Assembly: GCA_019914995.1 (NCBI GenBank)
Contig: CM034136.1
Coordinates: forward strand, 4,045,270-4,109,269
Length of the DNA stretch: 64,000 nt
DNA from: Acanthochlamys bracteata
Taxonomy: Eukaryota > Streptophyta > Magnoliopsida > Pandanales > Velloziaceae
Direction of reading: 5' to 3'
Positions 23,269 to 38,300 of the stretch are shown here, piece by piece (within the stretch, counting starts at the first letter, position 1; the number at the start of each line of letters is the position of its first letter). Below the pieces are notes generated by a model. The model was not told the origin of the DNA and made no database searches. It saw only the letters and a program-made list of their open reading frames with translations. The position numbers and the translations under genes were made by a program.

Positions 23269-26200
23269 ATGCTCTCGCTGGATCTCGTAGCAATTTCTCT
23301 CCTTATCGTTGTATCGGCCACTTCAATTACTGCGAATTCAATCCACGGATGCGGTGGATTCATCGAGGTTGCGATTTGAATGCATTTCGCTGTTGTTCTT
23401 CGTTCTCCTTTGTTTGATTTGTTCTGTGCTCATTGAAGTGTCTGCCTTGCTTGTACAGGCAAGCCCTGCGTTGATCAAAGCAAGGAAGCCGTCTGATGGG
23501 AAGCTGGATTACTCTGATATAACGGTATGATTCTCAGTCTCCGACAAGAATGGCTGTAAATTTCTGGTTAAACTTGTTGTGGACTAGTTCTTGAATTTAA
23601 GTTAGAGCATAATTCGAAGTTGTAATTTGATTGTGATTGATCATTCTGAGTTATGTTATCTTAGTTGAGAAAATTGTTGCTTATTTCTATGCAGAATTAA
23701 TATGGATTGGATGGGTTGCGCTTTACTCCTAAGTACTTAATTCTTCCTTGTATTCATTCTCTTGCCACGATTCTATGCTTTAGTTGGTTTTGAGAAATAA
23801 GTGGCCCTGCACTACTTGGTGTTTCTGATGCCCTCTGTATATATGGTAGTGCATTAGCATGTAGCCAATCTGTCCCTAGTCTTCTGCTTGGTGATTTGAG
23901 TTACTGACGGATGGGTTTTGATATAGTTTTGACAATGGCTACGAATTTCCTAGTCCAAATTGCTTCTCAAGCTAAACATCAAGTAGTCACCTATGCGGTA
24001 ATGTTCATGGATATTAAGATTGAAACTTGAAAGGTAATATGATCGGTGATGCCCCATTCTAACGGAACGCTGATATTGGTGAATCATGGCCAGGAGTTAA
24101 ATTTATAGTTGGACCTTGGTAACTTAGTTTAGAAGCACAACTACCAGATTTAGGGAAGGCAGACCATTGGATGATACTGTGGCCCTCCATCTATCTTTTC
24201 ATTGCTGCAATGTAGCAATTTATAATTTCTCATATTCTTTCTGTAATTTTTAGTTTTCCCTATGGAGGGCCCATAATAAGTTTAGCTGAATTACTTCATG
24301 TTGACGGTGTTTTCTTATGATTCATTATTAATGTGGTTTTGCTTCTTCTTTAAGCAACGAGGTGATTGAATTCCATATTTGTATCTAGGTAGAGCTTCTC
24401 ACCGGTGATGGGCTGGTTAAGGACAGGATCCAGTGTGCACCAAACGGCTACTACTTTATTCCAGTATATGATAAGGTAGAATTCTTCGTTGATGTTTATT
24501 GATCGTTGTTTGTTCTTGGTTTATATTGCTTTACAGCTGACTTTGTCTATGTCTCCTGATCTTAGTACAATAACCATATACATTACATATAGGAGTTGTC
24601 TTAGGTTTTAGGACCATTGCTCTCACATTCCTTACAGACAGTTTGATATAGGTCAGTTTGCTCCCTCTATTTAACACTCATTATGTAAGTATGATGGTTT
24701 TTGCTATTGACAGGGTTCATTTGTCATTAGAATAAGAGGTCCTGATGGATGGTCATGGGAGCCTGAAAATGTGAGTAATAAAGTTGTCTTTGAATATATT
24801 TATTTCATATTTTATTCTGCTCCTATACTAAGGAAGAATAAGCTATACAATGAAAATGCTCTTTTAAATGTCTAATTAACGCTAGGTCCTTTTTTAGACT
24901 CCTGTTGTTGTAGATGATAATGGCTGTAACAGGAATGAAGATATCAACTTCAGATTCACTGGGTATGGTTCCATCTGAATTGTCCTTTTGGCAACTGCCT
25001 ATTGCTGTTGCTTTTAATTCATATACAAATTTTTTGCGTTGGTAGGTTCACTGTATCAGGAAAAGTTAAAGGAGCTGTTGGAGGAAGCAGCTGCACTTTA
25101 AAAGATGGGGGCCCTTCTAATTTAAAGGTTGACCTCTTGTCAGAAGCCGAAGATCATGTTGCTTCAACTCTTACATCTAATACGGGGGCTTATGCTTTCA
25201 AAAATGTTATTCCAGGTTTGTGCTGCTGTTCTATTGATCTATATTTATCTTGAGCTAAGACATAATTTATGACAGTGTCTCTAGGACTGATATTGTCCCA
25301 GTAGGAACACACCATGAGACATGGTTTCTGCCAATGTAAATGATTACGGATGAAAGCTTTAACACTTACAATGTGCTGATTCCCTTTAATAGTTTGAGCT
25401 AGGAATTATGGAGTATCATTGGCAACTTGGGGTTAACTGATTAAGTAGTGGGGGTATTATGAAAGGGAAATCTACTTAGGGCATTCTAAAGATTTCAATT
25501 GTTTAATAAGATTTTATCCCAAATGCTAATATTACTCACGAACAATTTCTTATGCCGATGTTACTTGATGCATTATTTCTACTGTGTTAAAAATGTTTTT
25601 ATTATTAAGTAATATTATATAATAATATCATTGATTTGGCTCATATTTAAATAATAGTCTTTTTAAAATTTATTTAGTTATATGTCTCTTTAATCTTGGA
25701 ATATGCGTCCTACTTGCTTACCCAGCAAATTTATAAACACTTAGTAGCCTTTGACGGCGACTTGAGCAACTAGTGAGAACATGAAACTAGCAAGGATTTC
25801 AAATAACAAAACTACAATTTTAGAAACATAGAACTTATGAAGATTTTAAAATCACCAAATAAGATAATTTTTAGTCATCGATGATTGAACAATTTTAAAA
25901 ATCACTGAAAAATTCGATGATTTTAAAATTGCCTATTCTCTAACAATTTTATATTGCTTTCCTCCTACTTTTCGCAGCACGCTTCCCCCTACTACCACGC
26001 CTTCCCTTTCATCTTTTCTGCAAGATGATGCAACTATTTATTAAGTATATACCAAATCCTGAACTTCCAAAAGTTCGCACATATCGTTGTGCTTGACCTT
26101 TAGTGAGTAGAAGAGCTAAGCTGTGATATGAGATAGAATTATCTTATATATGTGTGTCAGTGTCTGTATTGGATATTGTTATGTAGAAAACTAGTAAAAG

Positions 26201-29200
26201 AAACAACTTTTATCTTGGCATGTAGAGCCTGGTATTTATTCTTGAAGTTGGTGATATCTAGTTACAATATAAAGTGATATTCTACTTAGATGTAGAAGTC
26301 CTATCAGCTATCTCTATTGTGGTCTTTATTGTACTTAACCTTGTAGTTCATATGAATAATAGCAATCCAATATAGTGTATGTTTGGCGTTGCAGTATGTA
26401 CTGCTTCTCTATTTCATTTCAGCTTCTTGTTTCCCAATAAACTTTCTACAGTATTTTTAAGGTAAAAGAAGATAAGCTCGTTTCCGTAAAGTCTCAAAAT
26501 AAGCTCTTTTTAAAAAAAAAAGCTTCTTATTTTAAGCAACCCCAGACAACCCCATAGTTTGGATCAGTAGCTTGTGTATTGTAGCAATTATTTTGACTTT
26601 GTTCTTCCTTTATTTTATTTTTTTAAGAACGAACTTTAGCTATATATGCCATATTGAGTACTTGAGATAGAGTTTTGATAGGCTGTGTGAAATCTAATGA
26701 AGACGTCTTTAGCAAGAGCTTTCATTACAGCATCTTTTCCTCGAAGCATATTTGGAAGCACCATTATTAAGTAGTACTAGATTTTTATTTGTAAAAATTG
26801 AATTCAAAAAAGAAATGCAATTCTAATGTCACTGTTACTCAAATGGACATGATTGTGAATTTATATTTCATATTTATAGCATAGAATGGAAAGGAGATAT
26901 GAGAATTTATGAAATAGATGAGGTCAAAAGCATTCATAACTTTCTCTTGCTGCTTTAATAACTTCATATTGAGTTTATGTAAATAAGCCATTTTCAGGCA
27001 TATTAGAGGTGCAACCTTTTAAGTTGGGTGCATATATTGACACTCTATGAGTTCAAAAGTAGTTTATAAGCTGAAAACAACTTCTAAGTATATTTCAGAG
27101 CCTACCCAACCGCAGCGAGAATTTGAAGGTCTGAGGGACCTTTGTTTTATTTAGTTTTGAATAAGCACATTGTGATGCTTGAAATTATGTGCATATTTAG
27201 TGTCTTGACATTAGGAATGATGTCTTTGTTATCTAATATCTAGAAACTGGTTTTGCTAAATGCCGTTCCTCCCGTTCCATTAAATGATTTACTAGCTTAA
27301 GGCTTTTTGATCATTTGCAGGAAGTTATAAGCTCCGCGCTTCACATCCTAGTGATATCGATGCCAGAGGTTCATCAGAGGTTGGAGATTGAAAGACTTCA
27401 GTACTTTGAGATAATCAATGTTGGTTTTCTAATTTACATTCGTATGCAATACATCCATTATCAGGTTGTGGTGGGCTTCGGCAATGCTGATGTCAGTGAC
27501 ACATTTTTTGTGTCTGGATATGATATCCTAGGATATGTCGTTGCTCAGGTATCTCTTTTCTAACATACAACAACATGTTTCTATCTAGGAGCATCTCTTA
27601 TAGTTACTTGAAGTTGGATTGAATATGTTAAAATTAGCGTTCTACCTCTTTTGGACCTTTAAGTTGTGCCAGTGGACCAGTTGCTCATTGTGACACGATT
27701 TATAACAACTTTAAGTCTGTTGTGTTCTTGGTGCTTATGTGTGCAAGTTGTTTATGTTGGCTATTTTTCTGGAGAGACTTAGTATGTCCAAAAAAAAAAA
27801 AAAAACAAGTATGCAATGGGGAAATCAACCAGGAATTGGGTTCCACGATTAAAGTTTGGTTCATCATCTTGTTAATGAAGTCAGCCTTGAGATGTCATAT
27901 TGACCATGGAAATAAAAAATCAAAGCTTACAATTAGAAATAATTGAACGAGCTTTTTTAATGTAGGGAAATCCAATTTTGGGAGTTCATGTCTACTTGTA
28001 TTCAGAAGATGTATCAGAAGTGCAGTGTCCACAAGGTGTTGGTAATGCCCCAGGAGTTAGAACTGCACTATGCCACACCACATCTGATGCTGATGGGAAA
28101 TTCAAGTTTAGTTCAATACCGTGTGGTAAGCTTTTTCTATGCCATAGTTTCCAAAAAGCAATTTCGCATCCATCTTTTCAAACTACCGATAATCAGTTTT
28201 ATAGTTATATTAGAATAAAAGTGCCAGTCACTAAAGCCTATCTAATCACATCTTGATGGAGAACCTACAATTGATGATGGCAAATTTACATTTAGCTCAA
28301 TTCCTGTGGTAAGGTTTTTTGTATGTCATAGTTTCTGAAAGCATTTTTTATCTCCATCTCTTCAAATTATCAATAATCAGTGTGATAGTTACATTAGTCA
28401 CTGAAACCTACCTAATCGCATCTTGATGGAGAAACTACATTGATGAATATGGCATGTTTTATTGTTTATACTGCTGCATGGTTCAGGCATTGCCTCCCAA
28501 AACAGAGGTTAAAGGTTCAAGTTCCAATAGCGCCTCTATTATAAGAATAACATGCGTTTATACCTTAGACTGGATTTAGTCATTTAAATGCTGCATTTAG
28601 ATACTCTTATCATTGAAAAACAAGTGATAGGAGCATGTCGTGTTGCTGCTACAAATAGGAGAATAGCTCCACACGCACATCGCAGACGCTCTGTGTGCGC
28701 TGTGCGTGCGTGCGCGTGTGTGACATGCAAGTCTTTGCATGCATGCCATAGCATTTGTATACTTTGACCCTGACCTGAGAATTACTTTTGAATATGTATG
28801 AGATCACATAATTGCATCGTTTTTCTTACAATTTCGACATAATTTTTACCTGTGCACTTTAGCCTAGACTGCAAACAGCTCAGTAACTGTAATGTCCCTT
28901 GTTATAGATGAGGCTGTAGTCTGTTTCCTTCTGCCCCCAATAAGAAATATCCATTGAACAACCTATCCGCCTTAACCTCGATAAATGAAAAAGGCTCTCA
29001 GTTTTCCTTGATAAATAGCCAATTAACTTTTTGAAATTGGCAAAATTCCACAGGTTGAAAAATAATGCTCGAATTTTTTTAATTTGAAAACTAGGAAAGT
29101 TTTAAAATGATTGTACCACATTGACATTGTTTTCATAGCCAATGACTATATATGTATTGCAGGGGTTTATGAGCTTGTACCATTTTACAGAGGAGAGAAC

Positions 29201-32200
29201 ACAGTTTTTGATGTTTCTCCTCCCTCAATAACTGTGTCTGTTGAGCATCACCATGTTACAATCTCACAAAAGTTTCAGGTCCGCCTCTTTTCTGTCTCTT
29301 TGTTCTTGTGGTTATCTTCAGCTATTTGTTACTTTTGATATTCAATCATGGCTCACCTCGACATTCACAGTTTCAAATTTTTATTGGTTCTTAATCTTAT
29401 AAAAATGATTTATAATAGGGCCCCCCTTGACGTTTCCTCCTGTTTAATTTGAGCTAAATCTTGTGATGCATTATGAACTTGGTATAGAAATGTAATATCT
29501 TCCTCATCATGATCCTTTTAAGTGTTATGCGATAGTTCTTCTGATCTTGTACAAACATAATCACTATACAATGCTATTTACAGAGACAATATAGTACACA
29601 CCTTAACATTCATAAAGTATATGCAAGCTTTGCTACTATAAGGCAATCCAAGTAAGTAGGGCAAAATTTTTTGTTATTGTAGCTATCTTTTAAACTTTTG
29701 GTGATTGCATTGGACCAGCAGAAATACTTAGGTTTTTGGTGAGTCACTTTGGGCTCAGTTCTTTCAAGCCAAGCATGGCAGGGGACAACATATTTCTGAG
29801 ATGGACCATACGATCACCATGCAAAAACAATGAACAAGACATACTTCTTACAATGTCTACAATAGATTGTCAAAACCCCACGCCAAAAACATCTATATGC
29901 TCATCATAGAAAAAGAAGCTTGTCTACTTAGCATTACATGTACAGTGTCAATGAATGTTTATGTTGGGATTATTTAAGCATATTTTCTTAATTGTTACTT
30001 TTTATTCGCAAATGTATGCACTGTACAAATCGTTTAATGAAAACCATTGGCTGAACAATATCTGGTTAGGTCACTGGATTTTCTGTTGGTGGGCGTGTTG
30101 TTGACGACAATGGTATCGGAGTAGAAGGTGTACAGATTGTGGTGGACGGCCAGCAGAGGGCGGTTACAGATGGCAAAGGATTCTATAAGCTCGATCAGGT
30201 TGGTTTTTATACCAATCCTTAATGCTCTGTTCTCATGTGGTTGCTTTTGTTTGGCTTCCTAATATCATCTTCAGTTTTTATCTAGTCAAGTGCCACATAT
30301 TGTCCTACAACTTCCACTTTTTGTTCGTTCTGGTCCTTATATTTCAAAGGAAAGAAAGCAGTTTATTACTCCCTGATTAATTTGGGTTTTTCTTATGACT
30401 CAGTGTGTGTGTGTTTGCGCACATGCGTGCGTGTCACGCCTGTGTGCATCTTGACTCCTCTCTAGTAGGACCATAGCATTGCACAAGCTGTCCACACTCT
30501 GTACTGTTGGCTTGCTGCTTTGGTTGTTCGTGTTGGCAACTGGCATATGCAAGTCGCTGAGTTGAGAATCTGTTGAATAAGGGAATTTTGATGGATATAT
30601 CGTGTGGAGATGTATTGATGTGTGTGTAATAGTTTAGGTTCCTCCTTTTTGTCCTGCAATTTTCGTCCTAAGTATATATTTATGATGGGATGAGGCGTAC
30701 TAGTAGGGTGTGTGTTTGAAGACAAGTCTTGGATCCCAAAAAGAATTCTTAACCAATTAACTTAAGAAACCAAATCTACAATTTCCTAGTTATATAACAT
30801 TTTACAAAATAGTTAACTCCCAAGGAGCAGTTCAAATAATTGGATTCTTCTCTGTTGTGACCTGATTTACATCAACACCTACTTGTTGAGCCAACAATGC
30901 CGTAATAGTTTAATACTCCATCTAAGCTCTATCAGGCTCATGAAGGGACACTAGTTTTTTATTCTCGATTCAAACACACTGGGTAGACTTCAGTGTAATT
31001 GCATTTATAAACTGCTTGAATTTGGAAAAAGGGGCTTCCATCTGGATTCATAGCCTTTTTTTGTAAAGTTTATAAAGGAAGTCTAGCTTAATTACAAAGT
31101 TTGAGTCATCTTTTCTATCCGATAAGATAAGTACATCGACAATAACTTGTGCATAAGTACAGAAATTGTGTTAAGGTTCATGCAAAACAAAACAAGGCTT
31201 ACATTGCTAACAATGCTGTACTTAGTAAAGCATATATATCTCTAAGCTAAGAGGTTTATTTTGTGGTCACCCCACTGATATTTTAGCCATAGGCTCCAGA
31301 GCAACTGATATCAAGGGATGGAAATTGAATATGTTAGCTGTGACCTCTCTATAATTAACTTCTTTTGTCCACAATTTCATATATATTATTTTTCTTGGTA
31401 CCGCTTTATTTTGGATGCTGATTTATCCTGCTTTAGATATGCATAAAAATTTGGAATAGGGGCCAGTTCCATGTCATTCCGGATCTCACGATTGAATACT
31501 GTTGTCCAGAATCAAACAGTCCATTAAACTTTATTGCCTAGTGTACATGTTATGTAAGCTTTAAAATATGTTATGTTACATTTAATTCTACCATGTGTTT
31601 CCAGGTTCAATCCAAGCATTACACAATCTCAGCCCTGAAGGAACACTATACGTTTGATAGTCTCAAAAATTTCTTGGTAAGTTTTTCTAAACAAATATGG
31701 CTGTGTCTTTTGTGAAGTCTAATCAATATGTCCTCACCCACACTAGAAAAAAATTGGATTTGCTTAGTTGGGTTAGTATTCATGTCATAATGACAAATTC
31801 AATGTCCATGCTTCTAGGTTCTTCCAAACATGACTTCTCTTCATGATATAAAAGCTGTTAGCTATGATATCTGTGGTGTTGTAAGGATGGTAACTGATTC
31901 CAAGGCTAAGGTACACTTGTTTGCTATGTAATATTGACTTTAGTTCATATTATAACTGTATTTATCAATCCATGATCTCTTTGGCGTTGCTTTCAGGTGG
32001 CACTAACTCGTGGACCTGAGACTGAAAAACCTCAAATGAAGCTTACTGATAAGGATGGTTATTTTTGCTTTGAGGTACATATTTTTTTGTACTTTGTACC
32101 TACCTAATAAATATTGCAACTCTTCCTGTCAAGTTTAAATTTACAAAGATCGGGTTCTGGTTTTGTGATAAATCAGTCTGTACATGACAATCTTAGAGAT

Positions 32201-32364
32201 GGTGACCAATCATTTCTTTGAAATTTTGGGCTACTTTTTCACATATGACATTAGGATTTATATGTTTTTTCAGAACAGCACTAAACAAGTTTTTGTAATC
32301 AGTTTTCCTAATCTGTATGTGGTTACAGTCTTTAGTCTTCTTCCAATTGTTAAATGTATGCCCA

Positions 32365-32398
<34 letters not shown>

Positions 32399-35300
32399 GC
32401 GCACGCACGCACACAAATTTTTCTGAATTAAGGAGCTGGTTATCCAGTTTCAGCTTAGTGAATCTTTCTTTTTCTTTTTCTTTTCCCTATTTATTATGTT
32501 TGCACACACTAAGTAAGGTTATCAGATATTTTCTTTTCCAATAACTATTTATATTCCAATTTTAATGCTATCTCTGTAAAACTTTTGTGGTATTAGGTAA
32601 TTAAACTTGGCGCATAAGGTTGTGCAAGAGCGAACGACGCTGTTATTTCATAGTTTGCACACAGTTTATTATAGTTCAGCAATTGGAAGAATATGTCGAG
32701 ATTGTTATGCAACAAGGACTTGCATAAAACTGTGACTCATTGATTATTACTTTGATGTCCTTTGGAAGATTTGTAGTGGAAGAGTATGTGGAATGCTTCT
32801 GCAAATTTTGTTCTTAACATAAGGTTTTTACTGATTTGCTTTTAAGTTGCTGGCTTTAGGTTTATTCCATAATATATGGTAAGATCAAGCACACAATATG
32901 CTTATAGATGCTATATTGGGGAAATCAAAACTTCAGGTCTATTTAAGGGTGTGAATTTTGTTAGTTAGTAAGTAAGCATCACATTTTGTTTACTGGTCTC
33001 CATAGGCAATGGGAGATTCAATAACAGTGTAGTAGGTAGATCCATGAAGAGGGGTCTAGTTAGTGCAAAAACTAAATGTCCCCTCCAAGGTTATTTTGAG
33101 GAAGATGATGATGGCGGATGATCTTGTGAGCCAATACCACTTCATCATCTCTGTCATCATTCACATTGACATGCCACCATGGCTTCTTCCATTGCAAGTA
33201 GATCTCATTGTATAGTATTTACATGCACCGAGTAATGTAGCTCAAACATACTTTTCACAATGTATGGTTTCTGGCCCTCTTCTAAAGACTCCTTGACTTT
33301 TATGTGGCAAATTCTGGAAAACACAAAGGGAGTTATACATTTCATAATCTTAGAGGAGGTTCGAATCCAAAACCATGGTATCTCATGCTTCTACAAAATG
33401 GTTTTGGAGAGATTAATCCTTTAAAGACGGCTACATCATGAATTTCAAATACTGAATGAGAGGAAACCTCCTTCCTGCATTCAAGCATGGCCTTTACTCC
33501 TGTTTACAACTAGAAATAGGTGAAACTTCTCCTTGAATGGGGTGCATCACATGATCCGATGCTTGTCAACATTAATGCGTTCCTTTAGCACAAGGATTTC
33601 CTCCGGTACCTATTTCATAGGTTTTTCTTGTAGTTCCATAGAGCTTTTGAGAGGATCCTATCTGTCAACTAATAGTATATGACTTTGAAGTTACTTGTTA
33701 TTTTGATATCTGTTGCGCTTGTTTTTGAGTTTGTTCCGTCTTACATATGTCTTGGCTATTGCACATAGGTTCCTTGGGGGAATATCGCTTATCTGCTCTG
33801 CCAGTAAATTCTGAGAGGTCTGGTCCTTTATTTTCACCTCCGTATGTTGATCTGAAAGTCAGCTGCCCTTTATTTGATATAGAGTTTGATGAGGTAAGAG
33901 GGGGTTTGTTTTGGTATTAGTTTCTGTTAATTATATAGCTGCCCATGTGTGTGCATTATATTCAGTTGTAACACCATGAATGGCCGGCCTTCTAAGGTTT
34001 AATTTTGTTTTCTAAGGTTTATTTTTGTTGGCATCCAGGCACAACTGAACATCCATGGAAATGTCATCTGCAAGGAAAAGTGTGATCCTTCGCTGTCTAT
34101 TTCACTATTTAAATTAGAGAATGCTCAGCAAATTAAAACAGTCACCTTAAGTCATGAAAGTAGTGAATTTGTATTTACAAAAGTATTTCCTGGAAACTAC
34201 AAGATCGAGGTGTGTTGATTTCCGGAACTCTTGCATCCCACTGATCACTTCCTTTCTTTCATGTTATGTTCATCTCTATGATACCCTTTGAGATATACTT
34301 CGGTTACATATATTAGCATATCTCCTTAATGGTAGCATTGCTTGTTTGTTTTATAGGTTAAACATGAGCCCTTGTCTGGTTCTGGTGAAGACAAGTGGTG
34401 TTGGCATCAGAATGCTGTTGAAATACATGTTGGAACAGAGGACATTAAGGATGTTGTCTTTATCCAGAAAGGCTACTGGGTCCATATAGTTTCCACACAT
34501 GATACAGATGCTTACATTACGCGACCTGACTCTTCACGTGTTGATTTGAGAATAAAGGTCTCTTACTTGATGATAAATATATTCTAAAAGGAATAATCGT
34601 ATTTTAAGTTGAGCATCGCTATTAACTTATCTCTTGATCATGGATTGCAGAAAGGGTCGCAAAGAATTTGCGTAGAGTCTACAAGGCAGCATAAGCTTCA
34701 TTTTGTTAATTCTTGCATTTCTTTTGGTAGTTCATGGGTGAAGTTTGATACAGCAGATCCATCAGTATGTCCTCATCTTTGCACTGGTTTAAAACTGTTA
34801 TGCTGTGAGTATATTATTTACATGTTTGTGTTTTTGCTTTGCAGCCTTTGCAGCTAACAGGCAAGAAGTATCTTCTCAAAGGAGAAATCCAAATTGACTC
34901 AAGTTTGCAGCATGATACATTTGATCTATCGGAACACATCCTTGTTGATGTACTGGACAGAGACCGAAAAATTATTGACTCTGTCCATACAAAACCTCTT
35001 TCAAGTGTCGAAAGTGGCACTGGTGCATATGAATATTCAATCTGGTCTGATCTAGGAGAGGAGACCATCTTTGTTCCCCGTGACTTGAGGTAAGCAGCAT
35101 TAGCCATTCTATATCTAGTTGTAATTTCATGGTGACTTTATGGAGGGTGTGGTATAGTAAATGAGGTTAACCTACTTTACACATGAATCTATCCACTACT
35201 CAAACAAACCGAAAACATGTCAATGCAGTTCCTGACTTCCTGTAGTTCTGGATGTAGGCTTAAGTATATTAGGTTTATAGAGAGACACCAACCTTCTAGT

Positions 35301-38300
35301 CTTTTTGCTAAATAAGTATTGATATATGTCATGTAGAATTCTTCCATTTAGTTTTGTCATATTGGAAGAGAAGTGGCCCCCAATCTCTCTTTACTAAGAC
35401 TGTTACATAGATGAGCGTCAAACAGGATACTGAGTCCAGCTTGGTAGGTGGGCATACTTGATCAAAATGGGCCCCAGAGGATCCATCGAAGATCTGGTTG
35501 TAAGCCATTTACTTAAATTTGAGCTTATTTGATTGGATATCTCCGCATTGTAATGGTTTCTGGCATAATTGACCTGTTTATATGTAGCTCAGGGACGCCT
35601 GTACTCTTTCTTGCTAGTTTTACAATGCATGGAGGACGAAGTTTTGGGTTTCAGGTTCACAAACACGCACACAATTAATGAGAACTTATAGTGGTGGTTA
35701 TGTTGGATGTTTTCATTAACTAAAGGTGTAAATGTAAACAGCAACGTTAAGTATTATCACATAGTGTTTCTCTTTCGGATAATCTTCATGTTGAAATCCA
35801 TTCCATCACAATCTTCCAATTCTTTTTAATCTGCAAATGCTGCTTCCTTCTGCAGCAATAGTGAAGGAAAGAGGATTCTCTTTTACCCGAGAGAGCGCTA
35901 TGTAAGTGTCTAAAAAGCACTTCTCTACCCCTCATGTGCTTCTTTTTAAATTATTTGCTTAATTGGCAGGTGGCTGTTGCGACTGATGGTTGCCAACCAC
36001 CCATTTCCCCTATAGTAGGAAGAATTGGTCTCTACCTTAAAGGATCAGTCTCACCTGCTGTTTCTGGTGTTAGCATAAAAGTCCTAGCTTCTGAAGAAAG
36101 CAGAAATGCTCCTTTAAAGAAAGGAGCGATAGCCTTGGAAACCCAGACTAGACCAGATGGGTCATTTCTTGCAGGACCACTGTATGATGACACAAACTAT
36201 AAGATTGAAGCCTCAAAGGTTTGGACTACTAACCTTGCTTTTAGCTCTTTGCTTGTTAAAAATCAAATGAATTGGATACCTTCATTTTCTTAGTCGCCTA
36301 GGATTCACTTCTTTATCTGCACATGGAAGAAGTCATATAGAAATTCCTCTACTTTATGAATCTTTTCTCATCATTTTCGTACTGTTGGTGCTTATCGAGC
36401 AATTTCTCCCTCTGTACTGTGTTAGTACTTTGGCTCAAACTAGTGTTGTTACTTGCTTGTTTCTGAAAACATCTATCTCAATTTGATTTAGGAATTATTT
36501 GAAGTAGTTTTCCAGTATTAAATGCTTGTCACAAGTGATTTTTCATCCTCTTTGAAATTAACTGAATTAGATGCTAACTTTTCTAAAACATATTATACTT
36601 AGTGCTATCTATTCAAATTACAATTCCACGCAGATTAGAATCCCTTTATTCTTGTATAGTGGTATACTAAGTGAAAGGTGTCTATCTGCTCCTTCAGGAT
36701 ATAAGCATTTGATGTAGTAGGCATAACCGCATAAGTTTGCAGCTCTTGCATGCAAGCTCTACCAGGAATCCAATTTCTTTCATCTTCAAGCTTTTCATGC
36801 AATATGTCTCACACAGGCTATGGTAGTCTGGAGTTATTGAAAGCAATTGTGATTAACTTGGACACAATAGCAATAAGGTTGATCCTTTAGCTCAAGTAGA
36901 AGGTACTAATCATTGTTATAGTTGGTGCTGCCCATTATGTGGAACATATCTTTCAAGGGTATATTGCCATGTAGGATGAGATGCTGGGATTTTGTATGAA
37001 GGTATCTTGATTTGAACAAGGATTAGAATAGTTGGCGCAAAGTTACATAGTTAACAAGAATTTAGAGATGTTGCTATAATAATTTAATTTCTCTTTGTTT
37101 CAAAGATAGCATATCTACACCTTGAGTTTGTATTATGTTTTTGTGTTTGCTATTCATGAAATATCTGTATTTTATCTATAGATGTATCGCATTTTGGACC
37201 AAGTAATATTATGAGCTGACCATTGTCCAATCATATGAGAAACTTCTTTCCTGACTTCGTTTTCCATTCAAAATATTACAGTCAGGTTATCATCTTAAAG
37301 AAGTGAGCCCATATTCATTCACGTGTGAAAAACTTGGCCAAATTCATGTACATATAAAAGAAGAAGGACAAGATGATATGCACTTTCCTCCAGTTCTTTT
37401 GTCATTAAGTGGTGATGATGGGTACAGGAACAACACAATCAGTACTTCCGGTGAAAGTTTCGTCTTTGATAACTTGTTTCCTGGGAGTTTCTATCTACGC
37501 CCGCTGCTAAAGGTATCATAACTTTTGCAATGCATCTCTTGTTTCACTTTTCTGAGTAAAATATACTTCGGTTGTAAATGTGCATATGAAGTATGGGTAG
37601 GGTTTTTCATAAGAAAATAGTGGTATTTACATTACATGGTATATAATAGATCCTTTATTGTAAGTCATGCTCTGATGCTCATTAGTTTAAATTATCATGA
37701 ATTGCACGTCGTTGGGATGAGATGGGAGGGTGGGCCAAATGTGCATATGAAGTATGGCTACGGTTTCTTATAGCAAAATAGTGGTATTTACAATGCAGGG
37801 TATATAATACATTGTTTATTGTATGTGTTATGCATTAAAAGGCCCCCTTTATCATTGTGGTGGCATCCTTCTTGATCTCATGGTTGCAGTCATGAACATC
37901 TGATTTACCAATGTTGAATTCTGTAAGATTAGAAAATATATCAATATATGCAGAAAATAAGTGTGATGGAAATGTGGACGTTATGATCAATTGAGTTTGA
38001 TATACAATCAAGAGCAAGATTAGAAAGGAAATAACAGAGATAGAGTTGGTGTGAGCGAATGTAAGCGAATATAGAGGTGGTTTGACCATGTAAAACGAAT
38101 GCTTAGAAATGTGCCACTTCGAAATGTGAATTTATAGAAGCTACTTTTATTAAGACGGGTAGCAAAAGCTGAAGACTTGGTCAGAGACTTCAAAATACGA
38201 TCTATTTAGCGTCTGATCGAGGATATTGTCTACAAAAGAGCACAATAGTATGAAAGGATCTATGTAGCTCACTCCAGCTAATGGGATCAGACTTAGCTGT

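Noticed and set aside
28470-28535. tRNA-like B-box word (GGTTCAAGTTCC) suggesting a SINE or tRNA
   Set aside because: No matching A-box at the right spacing and no cloverleaf; an isolated word in a NOMO intron.
32193-32544. Open frames over the (AC)n run giving His-Thr or Cys-Val repeats
   Set aside because: Translation of a microsatellite inside a NOMO intron; not a gene.
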